Source of the DNA: Schlesneria paludicola DSM 18645 | Lineage (GTDB): Bacteria; Planctomycetota; Planctomycetia; Planctomycetales; Planctomycetaceae | Direction: 5' to 3' | Assembly: GCA_945862235.1 (NCBI GenBank) | Contig: CAMAYU010000010.1 | Span: 1 to 64,000, forward strand | Length of the DNA stretch: 64,000 bases | In this document: one piece after another, positions 25,468 through 34,801 of the stretch | Numbering within the stretch: position 1 is the first letter of the stretch | Layout of the letters: every line of letters begins with the position of its first letter | Program-made: the position numbers and the translations under genes | The notes under the pieces: generated by a model | Seen by the model: the letters and a program-made list of their open reading frames with translations, nothing else | What the model was told of the DNA's origin: nothing | The model's database searches: none

Positions 25468-27612
25468 TCATTTGAGTCGGGCCACCCCGCCTGAGTCTCC
25501 GTTCGCCTCTCCGCTGAGGAACTGCCGGAGCGCGACGAGTAACTGTCGCACCTCATCGCGACACGCCGGGAGGAGGGAGCGAGCTTCGTCAAAGTCGCCC
25601 TGTGCGGCGGCGATTTCGAGGCGATCGGCAGCTGAAACGGCGCGTGCTGCGCCCAGATTGTCGGCCGAACCCTTAAGGGTATGGGCCACACGACGCAGGC
25701 TGGACTGGTCGCGTTCGACCAGGTGCTGCTCCAGATCGGCCAGCCAGCCCGGGCAAGCCTCGATCAACAGTTCCGCGATCTCGCACAACAAGACCTCATC
25801 TCCATCGACCCGTTCCAGCGCCCTCTTCCAATTGAAAACGTCGGTAGTTGCGGGGCTGAAATCGTTCGTCGGCTCGGCGGGCGAATCGCTTTCGGAGGTA
25901 GGAGACGACAGCAACTCCTGCACTTGTGCGACCAGCTTCCGTCGGTCGATCGGTTTGGTGGCGAAGTCGTCGCAACCGGCGGCCAGACATTTCTGTCGAT
26001 CACCCGACATCGCGTTGGCGGTCAAAGCCAGAATCGGATGCAACCAGCCATTGCTGCGCAACTCGCGGGTCGCGGCGTAGCCATCCAGCACGGGCATCTG
26101 CATGTCCATGAGGATCATGTCGAACGGAGCCGACCCGGCCAGTGAGGCCAGTGCCCGATCGACCGCCTTGCGCCCGTTATCAACGATGGTCACGTCGGCT
26201 CCACACTTGCGCAGGAACGAGCCAATCAACAACTGATTGTCGGGACCGTCCTCAGCCAGCAGCAGCCGTCCCGTCAGCTTTGTGTCATTCGAGATATTGG
26301 CCATCCGGCGTGATTCAAACCCGACGGGAGGAGTCGATCGCCACTCCACGTCATCCAGAGGACCGGTCTCCAGCACGACGGTGAAGATGCTGCCGCGATC
26401 CAGTTCGCTGGTGACGGCGATATCACCGCCAAGCAACTGTGCTAATCGGCGGCTGATCGACAGTCCCAGTCCTGTCCCGCCAAAGCGTCGCGTCACAGAA
26501 CCGTCGGCCTGACTGAACGGCTCGAACAGTCGCTCCAGTTGCTGGGGCGTCATGCCGATCCCTGTATCGACAATATCGACGCGCAGCATCGGTCGGTCTG
26601 AGCGGACATGTTCCACCGAAACTCCAATTTCAACGTGACCTCGCTCGGTGAACTTGATCGCGTTCCCCACAAGGTTGATGAGAATCTGCCGCAGCCGAGT
26701 CGGATCGCTGTGAATGGTCTCGGGGACGGAGCCGCGATACGACATCAACAGTCCGACCCGCTTGGCATCAGCTTTCACTCGCAACGCCGAGACCACATCG
26801 GCCAGCAGTTCGCCGGGTGAGCAGCTCAGCTTCTCGACCTCCAGCCGTCCCGCTTCAATCTTCGAGAGGTCGAGAATGTCGTTGATGAGCTGCAACAGAT
26901 GGTGCCCGTTCCGCAGGATTGTCTGGAGCGCCGCCGTCCGCTCGACCTCGGGCACCTGCGGTTCGAGCAGGTTTTCGGTGAAGCCGAGGATGGCGGTGAG
27001 CGGCGTCCGAATTTCGTGACTCATGTTGGCGAGGAACTGACTCTTCGCCCGATTGGCCGCCTCGGCCGAGTCCATCTGTTGCTGGACGGTGAGATTCGCC
27101 AGCTTCAAGAGCTGCGACTGTGCGATCAGCAGCGTGTGAACATCGATCAAGCGGAACCGTTTGCCGTCCCACACAACGATCGGTTCATAAACCTGCGAGG
27201 TCGGCCGACCGAGTGCTCGTCCAGCCGCCTCGCCCACGGAGCACTTGACCGGTAGCACCAACGGTTGTTGCTGTTCCGCTTCGAGCAGCAGTCGGACGGG
27301 ACGTTTGAGATACAACTCGATCCCAAACGGGCGGCTGAGTTGTCCGAGCAGCATCTTACGCGAGACCAGTCCCAGCAGCTGCGACTCCGAGGCGATGATC
27401 ACACCCGGCAGATCGGGAGAGCTATGAAATTGCTGGTCTAGCAGGATAGTCAGCGTGTCGGGCGAGGCCGTGGTTTCGAAGGAGGGCAAATGCTCCAACG
27501 TCGCAGTGGGAGTCAATTCGTTCAGCCATGCCCCTCTGGGAGCATCATCGCAGACGGTTGGCGGGGAATGGTCCGACAAGTCGGTGGACGAACCGAGTTG
27601 CATCGTGGTCAT
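25468..27612 (-). CDS. Hybrid sensor histidine kinase with receiver and Hpt domains
   Basis: This 714-residue protein contains a complete phosphorelay in one chain. The N-terminal ~180 residues form a sensing region without transmembrane segments, perhaps CBS-like. Then come HisKA (FLANMSHEIRTPLTAILGF), HATPase (LINLVGNAIKFTERG; VDTGIGM; GTGLGLSISRRLAQLLGG), a receiver (LLLAEDGPDNQLLIGSFLRK; MILMDMQMPVLDGYAATREL; KPIDRRKL) and a C-terminal Hpt domain (RRVAHTLKGSADNLGAARAV). The expected His, Asp and Hpt His are all present. It is probably cytoplasmic. No DNA-binding output is fused. It is the first gene inside the block bounded by the long direct repeats. Confidence 0.93.
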   Translation of the reverse strand: MTTMQLGSSTDLSDHSPPTVCDDAPRGAWLNELTPTATLEHLPSFETTASPDTLTILLDQQFHSSPDLPGVIIASESQLLGLVSRKMLLGQLSRPFGIELYLKRPVRLLLEAEQQQPLVLPVKCSVGEAAGRALGRPTSQVYEPIVVWDGKRFRLIDVHTLLIAQSQLLKLANLTVQQQMDSAEAANRAKSQFLANMSHEIRTPLTAILGFTENLLEPQVPEVERTAALQTILRNGHHLLQLINDILDLSKIEAGRLEVEKLSCSPGELLADVVSALRVKADAKRVGLLMSYRGSVPETIHSDPTRLRQILINLVGNAIKFTERGHVEIGVSVEHVRSDRPMLRVDIVDTGIGMTPQQLERLFEPFSQADGSVTRRFGGTGLGLSISRRLAQLLGGDIAVTSELDRGSIFTVVLETGPLDDVEWRSTPPVGFESRRMANISNDTKLTGRLLLAEDGPDNQLLIGSFLRKCGADVTIVDNGRKAVDRALASLAGSAPFDMILMDMQMPVLDGYAATRELRSNGWLHPILALTANAMSGDRQKCLAAGCDDFATKPIDRRKLVAQVQELLSSPTSESDSPAEPTNDFSPATTDVFNWKRALERVDGDEVLLCEIAELLIEACPGWLADLEQHLVERDQSSLRRVAHTLKGSADNLGAARAVSAADRLEIAAAQGDFDEARSLLPACRDEVRQLLVALRQFLSGEANGDSGGVARLK

Positions 27613-27830
27613 AGCCTGTCATCCTCAAGAGACTTCGCAGGATTGAATTCGCGACGAGCTTTACGTCACGTATCATGCGTCCTCTCGTGAAGATTGGATG
27701 AAGCCTTGGTGACTTGTTGCGGCGGCGGGGAATCCCACCGAGATCGTCCGGGGCATTCTTGTCCCCTCGCCGCCCCCCCGAAGCGGGCAGGAATAAGGAC
27801 CGGACATGCGAACGTTCGCCGTCGTGTTCG

Positions 27831-28904
27831 CTACCGAACGCACAATTGAAACAGATCGCCGGTGTAGATCGCGCTGGGGAGGACTTCGCATTCGGCCCAG
27901 CAGCCGGCGCAGCGGCGGACCCAGTCTCGCTGAGTGTTGGCTTGCTGGCTGTTCCAGATGTCGGCGAACGATTGTTCGCGCAGGTTGCCGACGACGCGGC
28001 TGTTGAACTGGCAGGTCGGGACATCTCCATTGGGGAAGAGGCGCAGATGCGATGTCAGCGCCACGCACTTCGGGTTCGGCGATCCCAACTCGTGCAACAG
28101 CCGGTTGCGGATGCCGCGCAGATAGTAGCGCTTGGCCAGCCGCTGGCCCCACGAGTACTGGTTGATGTCGCGTTCGACTTCATCCAGTAGTTCGCGGATC
28201 TGCACGGGAGTGAACTGGCCGAACGTGGTGAACCGGCCCGCCTCGCGCGGGGCCACGTCCACATCGGTCTGCAAGTTGTAGGTGGCACTCACGTCGTAGG
28301 CCATGACGATCTGGTTGTGGATGCCGAACGGACGCAGCACCTCGCGCAGTTGCTTGTACTGGTCGGCACCCTCGGCATCGACGATCGTCTGGTTGACGGC
28401 GATGCGCAGCTTGAGTTCCCGGCGACGTGGTGCCAACGCCTTGATCGTTTCGAGACAAAGATCATAGGCGCGGCTGTGACCTCGGATCGTGTTGTGTTTC
28501 TCGCCGACACCGTCGATGGAGACGAGCAGGTCGAGCGTCGTCCGCTTCGGCCGCTGCTCGCAGAACTCGACAATGCGTTCCGTCAGGAAGCCGTTGGTCG
28601 TGACGTGCAGACTCAGCGGACGCAGCTTCTCATCGACGAGCTTGGCGAGCTCAACCATGTCTCTCCGCGCGAACGGTTCGCCGCCAGTCAGACGCACGGC
28701 GTCCATGCGGGGAAGCTGGCCGAAGATGCGGGCGATCTCGTCGAGCGTCAGATCGTCCTTGTTGGGCATCTTCCACGAGTCGCACATGATGCAGCGCGCG
28801 TTGCAGCCGAACGTCACGGTGTAGGTCAGAAATCGAGGCCAGTCGAACTGGCGGCGGCGATTGCGGACGATGGCTCTGAGGAATCCGGGCAGTCGAGTCA
28901 GCAT
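27831..28904 (-). CDS. Radical SAM/SPASM domain protein
   Basis: This 357-residue protein carries the radical SAM cluster motif CNARCIMC near residue 34 (TYTVTFGCNARCIMCDSW), then VRLTGGEPFARRDMVELAKL and VSIDGVGEKHNTIRG. A C-terminal SPASM-like region has extra cysteines (CVALTSHLRLFPNGDVPTC; CAGCWAECEVLP). SPASM proteins often modify peptides or bind auxiliary iron-sulfur clusters; the substrate is unknown. The ATG at 28904 overlaps the stop of the upstream glycosyltransferase gene (ATGA), so translation is coupled. The frame runs open much further upstream, but that is a shadow of the glycosyltransferase gene. Confidence 0.9.
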   Translation of the reverse strand: MLTRLPGFLRAIVRNRRRQFDWPRFLTYTVTFGCNARCIMCDSWKMPNKDDLTLDEIARIFGQLPRMDAVRLTGGEPFARRDMVELAKLVDEKLRPLSLHVTTNGFLTERIVEFCEQRPKRTTLDLLVSIDGVGEKHNTIRGHSRAYDLCLETIKALAPRRRELKLRIAVNQTIVDAEGADQYKQLREVLRPFGIHNQIVMAYDVSATYNLQTDVDVAPREAGRFTTFGQFTPVQIRELLDEVERDINQYSWGQRLAKRYYLRGIRNRLLHELGSPNPKCVALTSHLRLFPNGDVPTCQFNSRVVGNLREQSFADIWNSQQANTQRDWVRRCAGCWAECEVLPSAIYTGDLFQLCVR

Positions 28905-30013
28905 CAGGCGACCTTTTGCATGGGGTTGGAATGGACATCGCGAACGGTCGCGGATTGCGGCAGGTGACGTTGAATCGTGGCCAGCACATCGGGCAACCCG
29001 TTGAGTCGCTCGCGAGGGATAGCGCGACGGTACTCTCCGGTCTTGATGAGAAATTTGCGCAGGCTGCTGTCGTCGAACCGATCGACGGGAACCCAGTCTC
29101 CACCTCCGCCCTCGCGGAGGAAGTGGGCGTTGATGAACTGCTCGAAGTTCTTCGCTTCGGGCATGGCGAGGATCGGCTTGCCGAGGTAAAGGGCCTCGCC
29201 CACAAGCTGATTCCCGGCGTTGGAGATCAGCGCGTCGCAGGTGGCGAGGTCTTCGAGGAACGTCTGCTCGTTGATGGCTCGAAAGGTGAGATTGCCGTCG
29301 CGTGGAAGGTTGCCGAGACCGTAAACGAGCACCTCGCGACCGCACCGGTGCAGCGTGTCGAGGACAGGCCGATCGGCGAATCGCCGCAGATAGACGAGCA
29401 GATGGCTGTGCCATTCGGGCCGGGCCTCGTGTACCTCGGGACGCAGCAGCACGCCGGTCTGCACGATGTCGTCGCAGCCCCGTTTCAGCGGCGGAAAGTA
29501 GAACGACGAGACCACGGTCTCGGCCTGCCCGCGGTAATACGCGTTGACGACGGGAGCCATCATCGCCGCCTCGATCCGCAGCGAGCGGGGCAGCGCCGAC
29601 AGGTCGCTGGTGACGAGAAAGTGTTGATGGTCGATGCTGAGGAACGGCACGCCGCACCGCGCGGCGGCTCGCGGAAGAGCGGGTTCAAAATCGGTGATGA
29701 CGAGATCGGGCGACTCAACCCGGATCGCAATTTCGAGTCGCCGGACCAGGTCGCTCAGTCCCCACAGGTATCCGGCCGCGTGACGCAGCGTCTGGAAGTA
29801 GTTCAACCGCCGATCCGTGTAGTGAAACAACAGGCCGGGAATCCGGCTGACTCGCACTTCGGTTCCGGCATAGGCGTCCGACAGTATGTCGAAGGCCGCC
29901 GCCGGGGCGAACAGCGAGAACTCGTGCTCATGCCGCAGCGATTCGACGATCGCCCGCACGCGGGTGGCATGCCCGCGTCCCTCACCGGCCATGCTGTAGA
30001 AGATGCGCGCCAT
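28904..30013 (-). CDS. Glycosyltransferase, MurG-like GT-B fold
   Basis: This 369-residue protein starts RIFYSMAGEGRGHATRVRAI, typical of MurG-like and MJ1255-type glycosyltransferases, with DLVITDFEPALPRAAARCGV in the N-terminal domain. The C-terminal donor site has CDALISNAGNQLVGEALYLG and KPILAMPEAKNFEQFINAHF. AGGAGGCAGGAG precedes the ATG. It lies between a metallophosphatase gene upstream (13-base gap) and the radical SAM gene downstream (four-base overlap), so the three form one operon. A role in making or modifying a surface glycolipid or glycan is inferred. Confidence 0.88.
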   Translation of the reverse strand: MARIFYSMAGEGRGHATRVRAIVESLRHEHEFSLFAPAAAFDILSDAYAGTEVRVSRIPGLLFHYTDRRLNYFQTLRHAAGYLWGLSDLVRRLEIAIRVESPDLVITDFEPALPRAAARCGVPFLSIDHQHFLVTSDLSALPRSLRIEAAMMAPVVNAYYRGQAETVVSSFYFPPLKRGCDDIVQTGVLLRPEVHEARPEWHSHLLVYLRRFADRPVLDTLHRCGREVLVYGLGNLPRDGNLTFRAINEQTFLEDLATCDALISNAGNQLVGEALYLGKPILAMPEAKNFEQFINAHFLREGGGGDWVPVDRFDDSSLRKFLIKTGEYRRAIPRERLNGLPDVLATIQRHLPQSATVRDVHSNPMQKVA

Positions 30014-30026
30014 GACTCCTGCCTCC

Positions 30027-31154
30027 TTACTTGGGGATGGTGCGGGGTAGCTCTCCAGATGCGTTGCGTGCTGGGTGCGCGGTCCAGTCGGCGGTCGTGA
30101 CCGGGTTGGGCCATTCTTCCGACATCGAGTGATCGTGGGGCGAGACGGTGACGGGCTGCTTTGGCTCGTCCTGCTCCGGTGCGGAGATCAGCGGCTGCCA
30201 GGCCGAACCGGGGAATTGCGGTCGGTACGCGAAGAGTTCCAACCGACCGGACTCGTGTTCGACGAGCGCCGTGCAGTTCTCGACCCAATCACCTGTGTTG
30301 CAGTACATCACCTTGTCGCGCTGGACCAGCGCGGGAGTGTGAATGTGACCGCAGATGATTCCGGCACACTGTTGAGCGACGGCGTGATCGACCAGTCGGT
30401 CTTCGAAGCGACTGATATAGGTGACGATGCGTTTGACGCTCCGTTTGACGGCGGCTCCCAACGCGAACGGCTTTCCGCCGCCGCCTCGATCGCGACGCGA
30501 GAACACGCGACCGATGCGAGAGACGAGGGAGTTGGCCGTCAGCAGACCGTCGTAGGCGATGGTGGCGAGTACCGACAGCCATTTGGCTCCGCATTCGACC
30601 GTGTCGAAGCGATCTCCGTGCAGGACGAGGAAGCGACGACCATCTGCTAAACAATGGACAAACTCATCGCGAATCCGTACGAGGCCGCGTGAGACCACTT
30701 CCCGCAGGATCGGCTCGCGCATGAAGTCGTCGTGGTTGCCGGGGGTGAAGAACAGACGTGTGCCGCCGTGCGCCATCTCGCTCAGCCGCAGCAAGATTCG
30801 CGAGTAGATGGGATCCCACCGCCAGCGGCGGCGCAACTTCCAGCCGTCGATGAAATCGCCGACCAGATAGAGTTGACGGGGCTCGACCGATTCGAGGAAT
30901 TCGAGAAAAGCCGCCGCCTGAGCGTGCCGACACCCGAGATGAATATCGCTCACGAAAACCGTCCGGACGCGCCGCCGGGACGAGAGGACCGGATTCAAAG
31001 TCGAAGGGGCTTCAAAAGCATCGGTCGGTGCGAGTTCGGGTGGCGGATATTCGTGGAGCGTGGACCCGTGCGGTCGGTGATCGGGTGGTGCGAGGCTGCT
31101 CAGAGGATGTCTTTCTGAACCGAGCCGTTCCAATCCGTGGGTGTTGGCGATCAA
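30027..31154 (-). CDS. Metallophosphatase, UDP-2,3-diacylglucosamine hydrolase-like
   Basis: This 375-residue calcineurin-like phosphoesterase has the full metal site: VFVSDIHLGCRHAQ, LYLVGDFIDGWK, FFTPGNHDDF, LVLHGDRFD and ICGHIHTPALVQ. WRWDPIYSRILLRLSEM fits the LpxH2-like branch of unknown substrate found in many bacteria. About 60 extra residues precede the domain. The start is TTG with a strong GGAGGAG about nine bases upstream, which supports this long form. It leads the operon with the glycosyltransferase and radical SAM genes. No membrane segment is seen. Confidence 0.88.
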   Translation of the reverse strand: MIANTHGLERLGSERHPLSSLAPPDHRPHGSTLHEYPPPELAPTDAFEAPSTLNPVLSSRRRVRTVFVSDIHLGCRHAQAAAFLEFLESVEPRQLYLVGDFIDGWKLRRRWRWDPIYSRILLRLSEMAHGGTRLFFTPGNHDDFMREPILREVVSRGLVRIRDEFVHCLADGRRFLVLHGDRFDTVECGAKWLSVLATIAYDGLLTANSLVSRIGRVFSRRDRGGGGKPFALGAAVKRSVKRIVTYISRFEDRLVDHAVAQQCAGIICGHIHTPALVQRDKVMYCNTGDWVENCTALVEHESGRLELFAYRPQFPGSAWQPLISAPEQDEPKQPVTVSPHDHSMSEEWPNPVTTADWTAHPARNASGELPRTIPK

Positions 31155-31827
31155 TTGTCCACTCTCCTCCCTGAGTTTGTGGTTTGGTCACGTCAGCCGC
31201 GCACTCGCATCGTCTTCAACTCCCACAGGCAGCGACTGCTCGTCCGATATCTGCGAGGCATTCCAGCACCCCTTGGTGTTCGACTGTCGCCCAGTCCCTG
31301 CCATTCTGCATTGGAGGAAGTATCGAATGCGATGATTGATTTCCGGTGAACACCGGATGAAACCTTGGGGAAGTTCTCAGAGAATCCCGAGTCTGTTCCG
31401 GACGTAACACCGGAACAGATTGGCGTCTGCCATGACGCCATACCTCGCTCGGTGGAAATCGACGGACGGATCGAATTGACGGACGGATCGTTCGGGGCGT
31501 CGCTCACCTACTGTCGGCTTGTCGCTCCACCGACAAGCGTCCGTCGGCAGAGCGCCAGAACAACGGCGACAGCGCACCGCCGAGGACGCACCAACGAACA
31601 TCTCTTGCGGTGGCCATTGGCCTGTCAGAGCGAACACAACCACGACTAGGCCGGCGAAAACAATCGCCCCAGCGAGAGCTTGAGAGAACAAGGACTAGGC
31701 GAGGGACTTCATTGGCTTCTCCGTCGCACTGCTCGCTTGCCGTGGACAACCACACAGTAGGAACTGACGCGTTCCGCATGGCTGCACGCATTCCCAGCGC
31801 TGAAAGACTTTGGCGGAATCCGCGACT
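31155..31827. other. Intergenic region with a possible decayed small membrane protein
   Basis: No confident gene. On the minus strand, near 31691, a TTG-started frame begins FSQALAGAIVFAGLVVVVFA and then GQWPPQEMF, like a small membrane protein. The rest of that frame reads like noise, so any gene is frameshifted or very short. The upstream promoter of the metallophosphatase operon should also lie here. Confidence 0.35.
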
Positions 31828-32058
31828 TCATCTTGCCGATGAGTGCAAGTCCATCTCATCAATATCAAAGAGATCGCCGGTCCGTGGATCCAACAGTCCC
31901 CGTCCGTGAACGGACGCATCGTCACAGCGTTCTAATGGTCGGCGGCTCACCATCAGTGCGTAGAACTCGTCTCGCCCGACACGGTGCTGCTTGACCTCAC
32001 TGGTGAACTGTTGAAGCCTCAATTGACGCCATCGGATGAGCTCGACGTTGCGAATCAT
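31828..32058 (-). CDS. Hypothetical 76-residue protein
   Basis: The protein is hydrophilic, beginning MIRNVELIRWRQLRLQQFTS and ending GLLDPRTGDLFDIDEMDLHS. GGAGG lies seven bases before the ATG, a strong ribosome binding site. I do not recognise the family. Composition is that of a real soluble protein, without signal or membrane segments. Confidence 0.55.
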   Translation of the reverse strand: MIRNVELIRWRQLRLQQFTSEVKQHRVGRDEFYALMVSRRPLERCDDASVHGRGLLDPRTGDLFDIDEMDLHSSAR

Positions 32059-32610
32059 GGGAAGCCTCCAGAAAACGGACTGAAAACGGACTAGTAACGC
32101 ATCACGTTGACTCCGTCACGCCAAGGCTCCCTGCAAGAATGGCGACGCTGAAGCGATTGAGTCCTTCTATCAACACTTCGCGGGTTGTTCGCCGCTCTCG
32201 ACGAAAATTAACATTCGATGAAGTGATCGCTCGACGTGGGCAGATTAGACCTCACGCGGCGGGGCCAGCCCGCGACAACTTTGTGCGGCAGGGTTCATCA
32301 CTAGCCAGACGCGCAAGCGAGGGGCTGCACTTTCTAAGACGGATTAGTCATGAGAGACCACGGATCTTACGAATACGCACGAATCAGAAAAGACATCAGA
32401 ACGGACGAGCGAAAGCCGACCGCAGAGCCATGCCTGATCCGATCGCGCCGTATGTTTCCTCCCCTGCTTGGATTTCGTGAGATTCGTGGTGGATAATCCG
32501 GGTTAAGACGGTTTGCTCTCGCTTGCGAGTCGGACTGAATGTTGAGCAACTCCGCAATCTCAAGTGGTTCGACCACTCAGGCGGTGTCCTGATCTGGCAA
32601 GGCAAACGAC
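32059..32610. other. Intergenic region with repeat fragments
   Basis: No gene is supported. The stretch contains fragments that look repetitive: AGACGCGCAAGCGAGGGG near 32309, related to the hairpin arms at 61079, and phrases such as GAGACCACGGATCTTACGAA near 32351 and GTGAGATTCGTGGTGGATAA near 32478, which resemble the CACGAATCTCACGAATAAC run near 59330. Confidence 0.4.
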
Positions 32611-33507
32611 TCAGGACGCCTCTTGGGTCTTGCTTTTCACCATCGTCACCGTGTTGCCGGCCTTGTTGAAGCGAACCTCGTCCATGAAACTGCGCATCAA
32701 CAGCAAGCCTCGACCGTGCGGCTTTGTCATCGCGGTGGGATCGGTGGGGTCGGGAAGCTTGGAGGTGTCGAAGCCTTTGCCGTCGTCGCTGATCGAGAAA
32801 ACGGCGTGTCCGCGCGAGTAGCGTGCCGACACGCGGATGCGACGTTCTCGATAGGGAGATTGCTCACTGCGTTTCTTCGCCAACTCATAAAATTCGTCCA
32901 AGGATTCCTCGCGCAACGAAGAGGGAACATCCAGATTGCCGTGGTAGTAGGCGTTCAAGAGAGCTTCCGCGAGGGCGACGCCGACACGGACTTCCTCGGC
33001 CGAATCGCAGATTCCCATGCCGCGCATTCCCTGCATCAGGTGGCCAGCCAGACCCATCACCAGTTTCATATCGTTTTCCACGACGAACTCGCTCTCCCAG
33101 CGCAGTTGCCGTTGAAGCACGCGGTATTGAGTCCGATGTTCGTTCGAGATCTCCAGAACGTTGGCGACGGTGTCGCACAGGTCCGCCGCGAGCGATCGTT
33201 TGGAAACGTAACTGGCCGCACCAATCGAGAGTGCTTTGACCGCGATCTCTTCGCTGCCCGCCGCAGTCATCAGAACGACCGGGATCATCGGGTGCTTTTC
33301 CTTCAAGGTGGCGACCAATTTCAAGCCGTCCATGCGTGGCATTTGCATGTCGGTCAACACCAACTCGGGCGCATGCAGGTTGACCTGCTCCAGCGCCTCG
33401 ACGCCGTCTTTCGCGAAAGTCACGTCGGCTTGTAAGTGCTTTCTCAACAGAGAACCTGTCAGTTGTTGATCAATCGGCGAATCATCCACGATCAAAATCC
33501 GAGCCAT
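32611..33507 (-). CDS. Response regulator fused to an RsbW-like anti-sigma kinase domain
   Basis: This 298-residue protein has an N-terminal receiver (RILIVDDSPIDQQLTGSLLR; LVLTDMQMPRMDGLKLVATL; VSKRSL) with the phospho-accepting Asp near residue 53. A HATPase_c_2 domain of the RsbW/SpoIIAB type follows: VGVALAEALLNAYYHGNLD holds the N-box, and ISDDGKGFDTSKLPDP and HGRGLLLMRSFMDEV hold the G-boxes. Such proteins are inferred to gate an anti-sigma or partner-switch kinase by phosphorylation. No STAS antagonist is visible nearby. GGAGG lies eight bases before the ATG. Confidence 0.9.
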   Translation of the reverse strand: MARILIVDDSPIDQQLTGSLLRKHLQADVTFAKDGVEALEQVNLHAPELVLTDMQMPRMDGLKLVATLKEKHPMIPVVLMTAAGSEEIAVKALSIGAASYVSKRSLAADLCDTVANVLEISNEHRTQYRVLQRQLRWESEFVVENDMKLVMGLAGHLMQGMRGMGICDSAEEVRVGVALAEALLNAYYHGNLDVPSSLREESLDEFYELAKKRSEQSPYRERRIRVSARYSRGHAVFSISDDGKGFDTSKLPDPTDPTAMTKPHGRGLLLMRSFMDEVRFNKAGNTVTMVKSKTQEAS

Positions 33508-34442
33508 CTCTACAACCTCCGCTCATCAGAACCGGCCCCTGCCCATTGGCAAATTCGCGACGCACGAATGGGGCTTCGCCGTTTGTAGCGAACGATTGTG
33601 AACGTTTCACAAACGAATGATGAGAGCTTGGTGACGACGAGCACCGACAGACCAATGCAACTCCCGGAAAATGAGTTCCCCGCTCCAACGGCTAGATTTG
33701 TCGGCGGGAGTGGCCCAACGCTTGCCGGACCATTCGACCCCAAAGTCATGGAAGCAAGGTGGCGAGTGATGCTTCTCGCCAGTGGTCGTCGCCATCCGGT
33801 CGCCTTTTTGCTCGATCGCGTTGCCTGGGTGCGATGGCGATTTGCCCGGAATGGCACGCGAGCCGGACTTCTTCCGGGAACAACCGACTTTGCTGTAATT
33901 CCAGTCGGTTCTTTCTCGCGTCAAGCCGCTATTTCATCGCATCACGTCTGTCGGATTGTGAGTTCTTTCGGTCGAGTGGTGATATCAAGCTGCCGGCTCA
34001 TGAGTTCAGCCGCACTGATGGTGAGTCCAGACGGTCGGACGACGAGTTGAGTTCAATGAACCATCTCACGAGCGACTGGAATCGGTATCCGTTCGACTGG
34101 AACCATCATCCTGTCCGCTTGTCTTCACTCAAGATTGAGTGGACTCGTTGTCCGAGTGGATGAACTCGCCATCCGATTCCCTCAGTAAGGCGGCCTCTTC
34201 ACGAAAATTAACGGAAAAGCAAATGCAGAATTCATCATCACGACAACAATGAGTTCCTGATGGCGTCAGGAGACCGTGATGCCTCAAACGCATTTCGCAA
34301 ACAGCAACCTGATCGCTCCGCGACAACAAAAACAAACAGCAGGCATTTCTCGGTTACGAGACCGCGATCGATGTCACTGCCAATCGGCGTGAGATCGCAG
34401 CCCGCACGGACCCAATCTTTTAGGAAATCGTGGATATCAGTC
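33508..34442. other. Long intergenic region, no gene recognised
   Basis: This 935-base gap lies between a leftward and a rightward gene. The longest frame (33598-34050, plus strand) has no family resemblance, is rich in Ser/Arg and shares its span with frames on the other strand. Composition is more AT-rich than the flanks in places (around 34200-34350). I see no tRNA, terminator or strong palindrome. Confidence 0.4.
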
Positions 34443-34685
34443 ATGAAGACGACAGCCAAATCGGTCCAGCGAATTGAAGGTCTGGAATCGCTTGCGGACG
34501 GCATCTACGAGGGACGCTGGGAAAACAACGTCGTGAGATTCGCGATCGGTACGAGCAAGTTTGAGGCGACGACGATCCCCGTCGTCCGTGGACCGTCGTT
34601 GCAGGTCAAGGTGTTGGTCGAGGCTGGAGTGGTCACGGTTCTGACCCTCAATCCGACCGGCAGTAAAAAAGCGGGCGCTCTTTGA
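34443..34685 (+). CDS. Hypothetical 80-residue protein
   Basis: The ATG at 34443 opens MKTTAKSVQRIEGLESLADG, followed by IYEGRWENNVVRFAIG. The chain looks like a small all-beta domain (alternating hydrophobics, LQVKVLVEAGVVTVLTLNP). I recognise no family. The gene lies 116 bases before another unassigned gene on the same strand, and the two may be expressed together. Confidence 0.5.
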   Translation: MKTTAKSVQRIEGLESLADGIYEGRWENNVVRFAIGTSKFEATTIPVVRGPSLQVKVLVEAGVVTVLTLNPTGSKKAGAL

Positions 34686-34801
34686 GCTTTTCGGTGATCG
34701 TCTCGGGCGCACGGTGACGGTGTTTGTTTGCCAACTCTGTCGGGCTTGAAATGCGTTTTTGATGAACGCTTCAAGCCACTCTTTTTCACGAGAAGCATGC
34801 C

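Noticed and set aside
27831-29657. A 608-residue protein from the full minus-strand frame
   Set aside because: The first 250 residues are an Arg-rich shadow of the glycosyltransferase gene; radical SAM homology starts at the ATG at 28904 that overlaps the upstream stop.
32511-32650. Plus-strand phrase LRNLKWFDHSGGVLIWQGKR that looks protein-like
   Set aside because: It is short, has no start or binding site, and runs into the opposite-strand regulator gene.
33598-34050. 150-residue plus-strand frame in the long intergenic gap
   Set aside because: No family resemblance, no ribosome binding site, Ser/Arg-rich low-quality composition and overlapping frames on the other strand.
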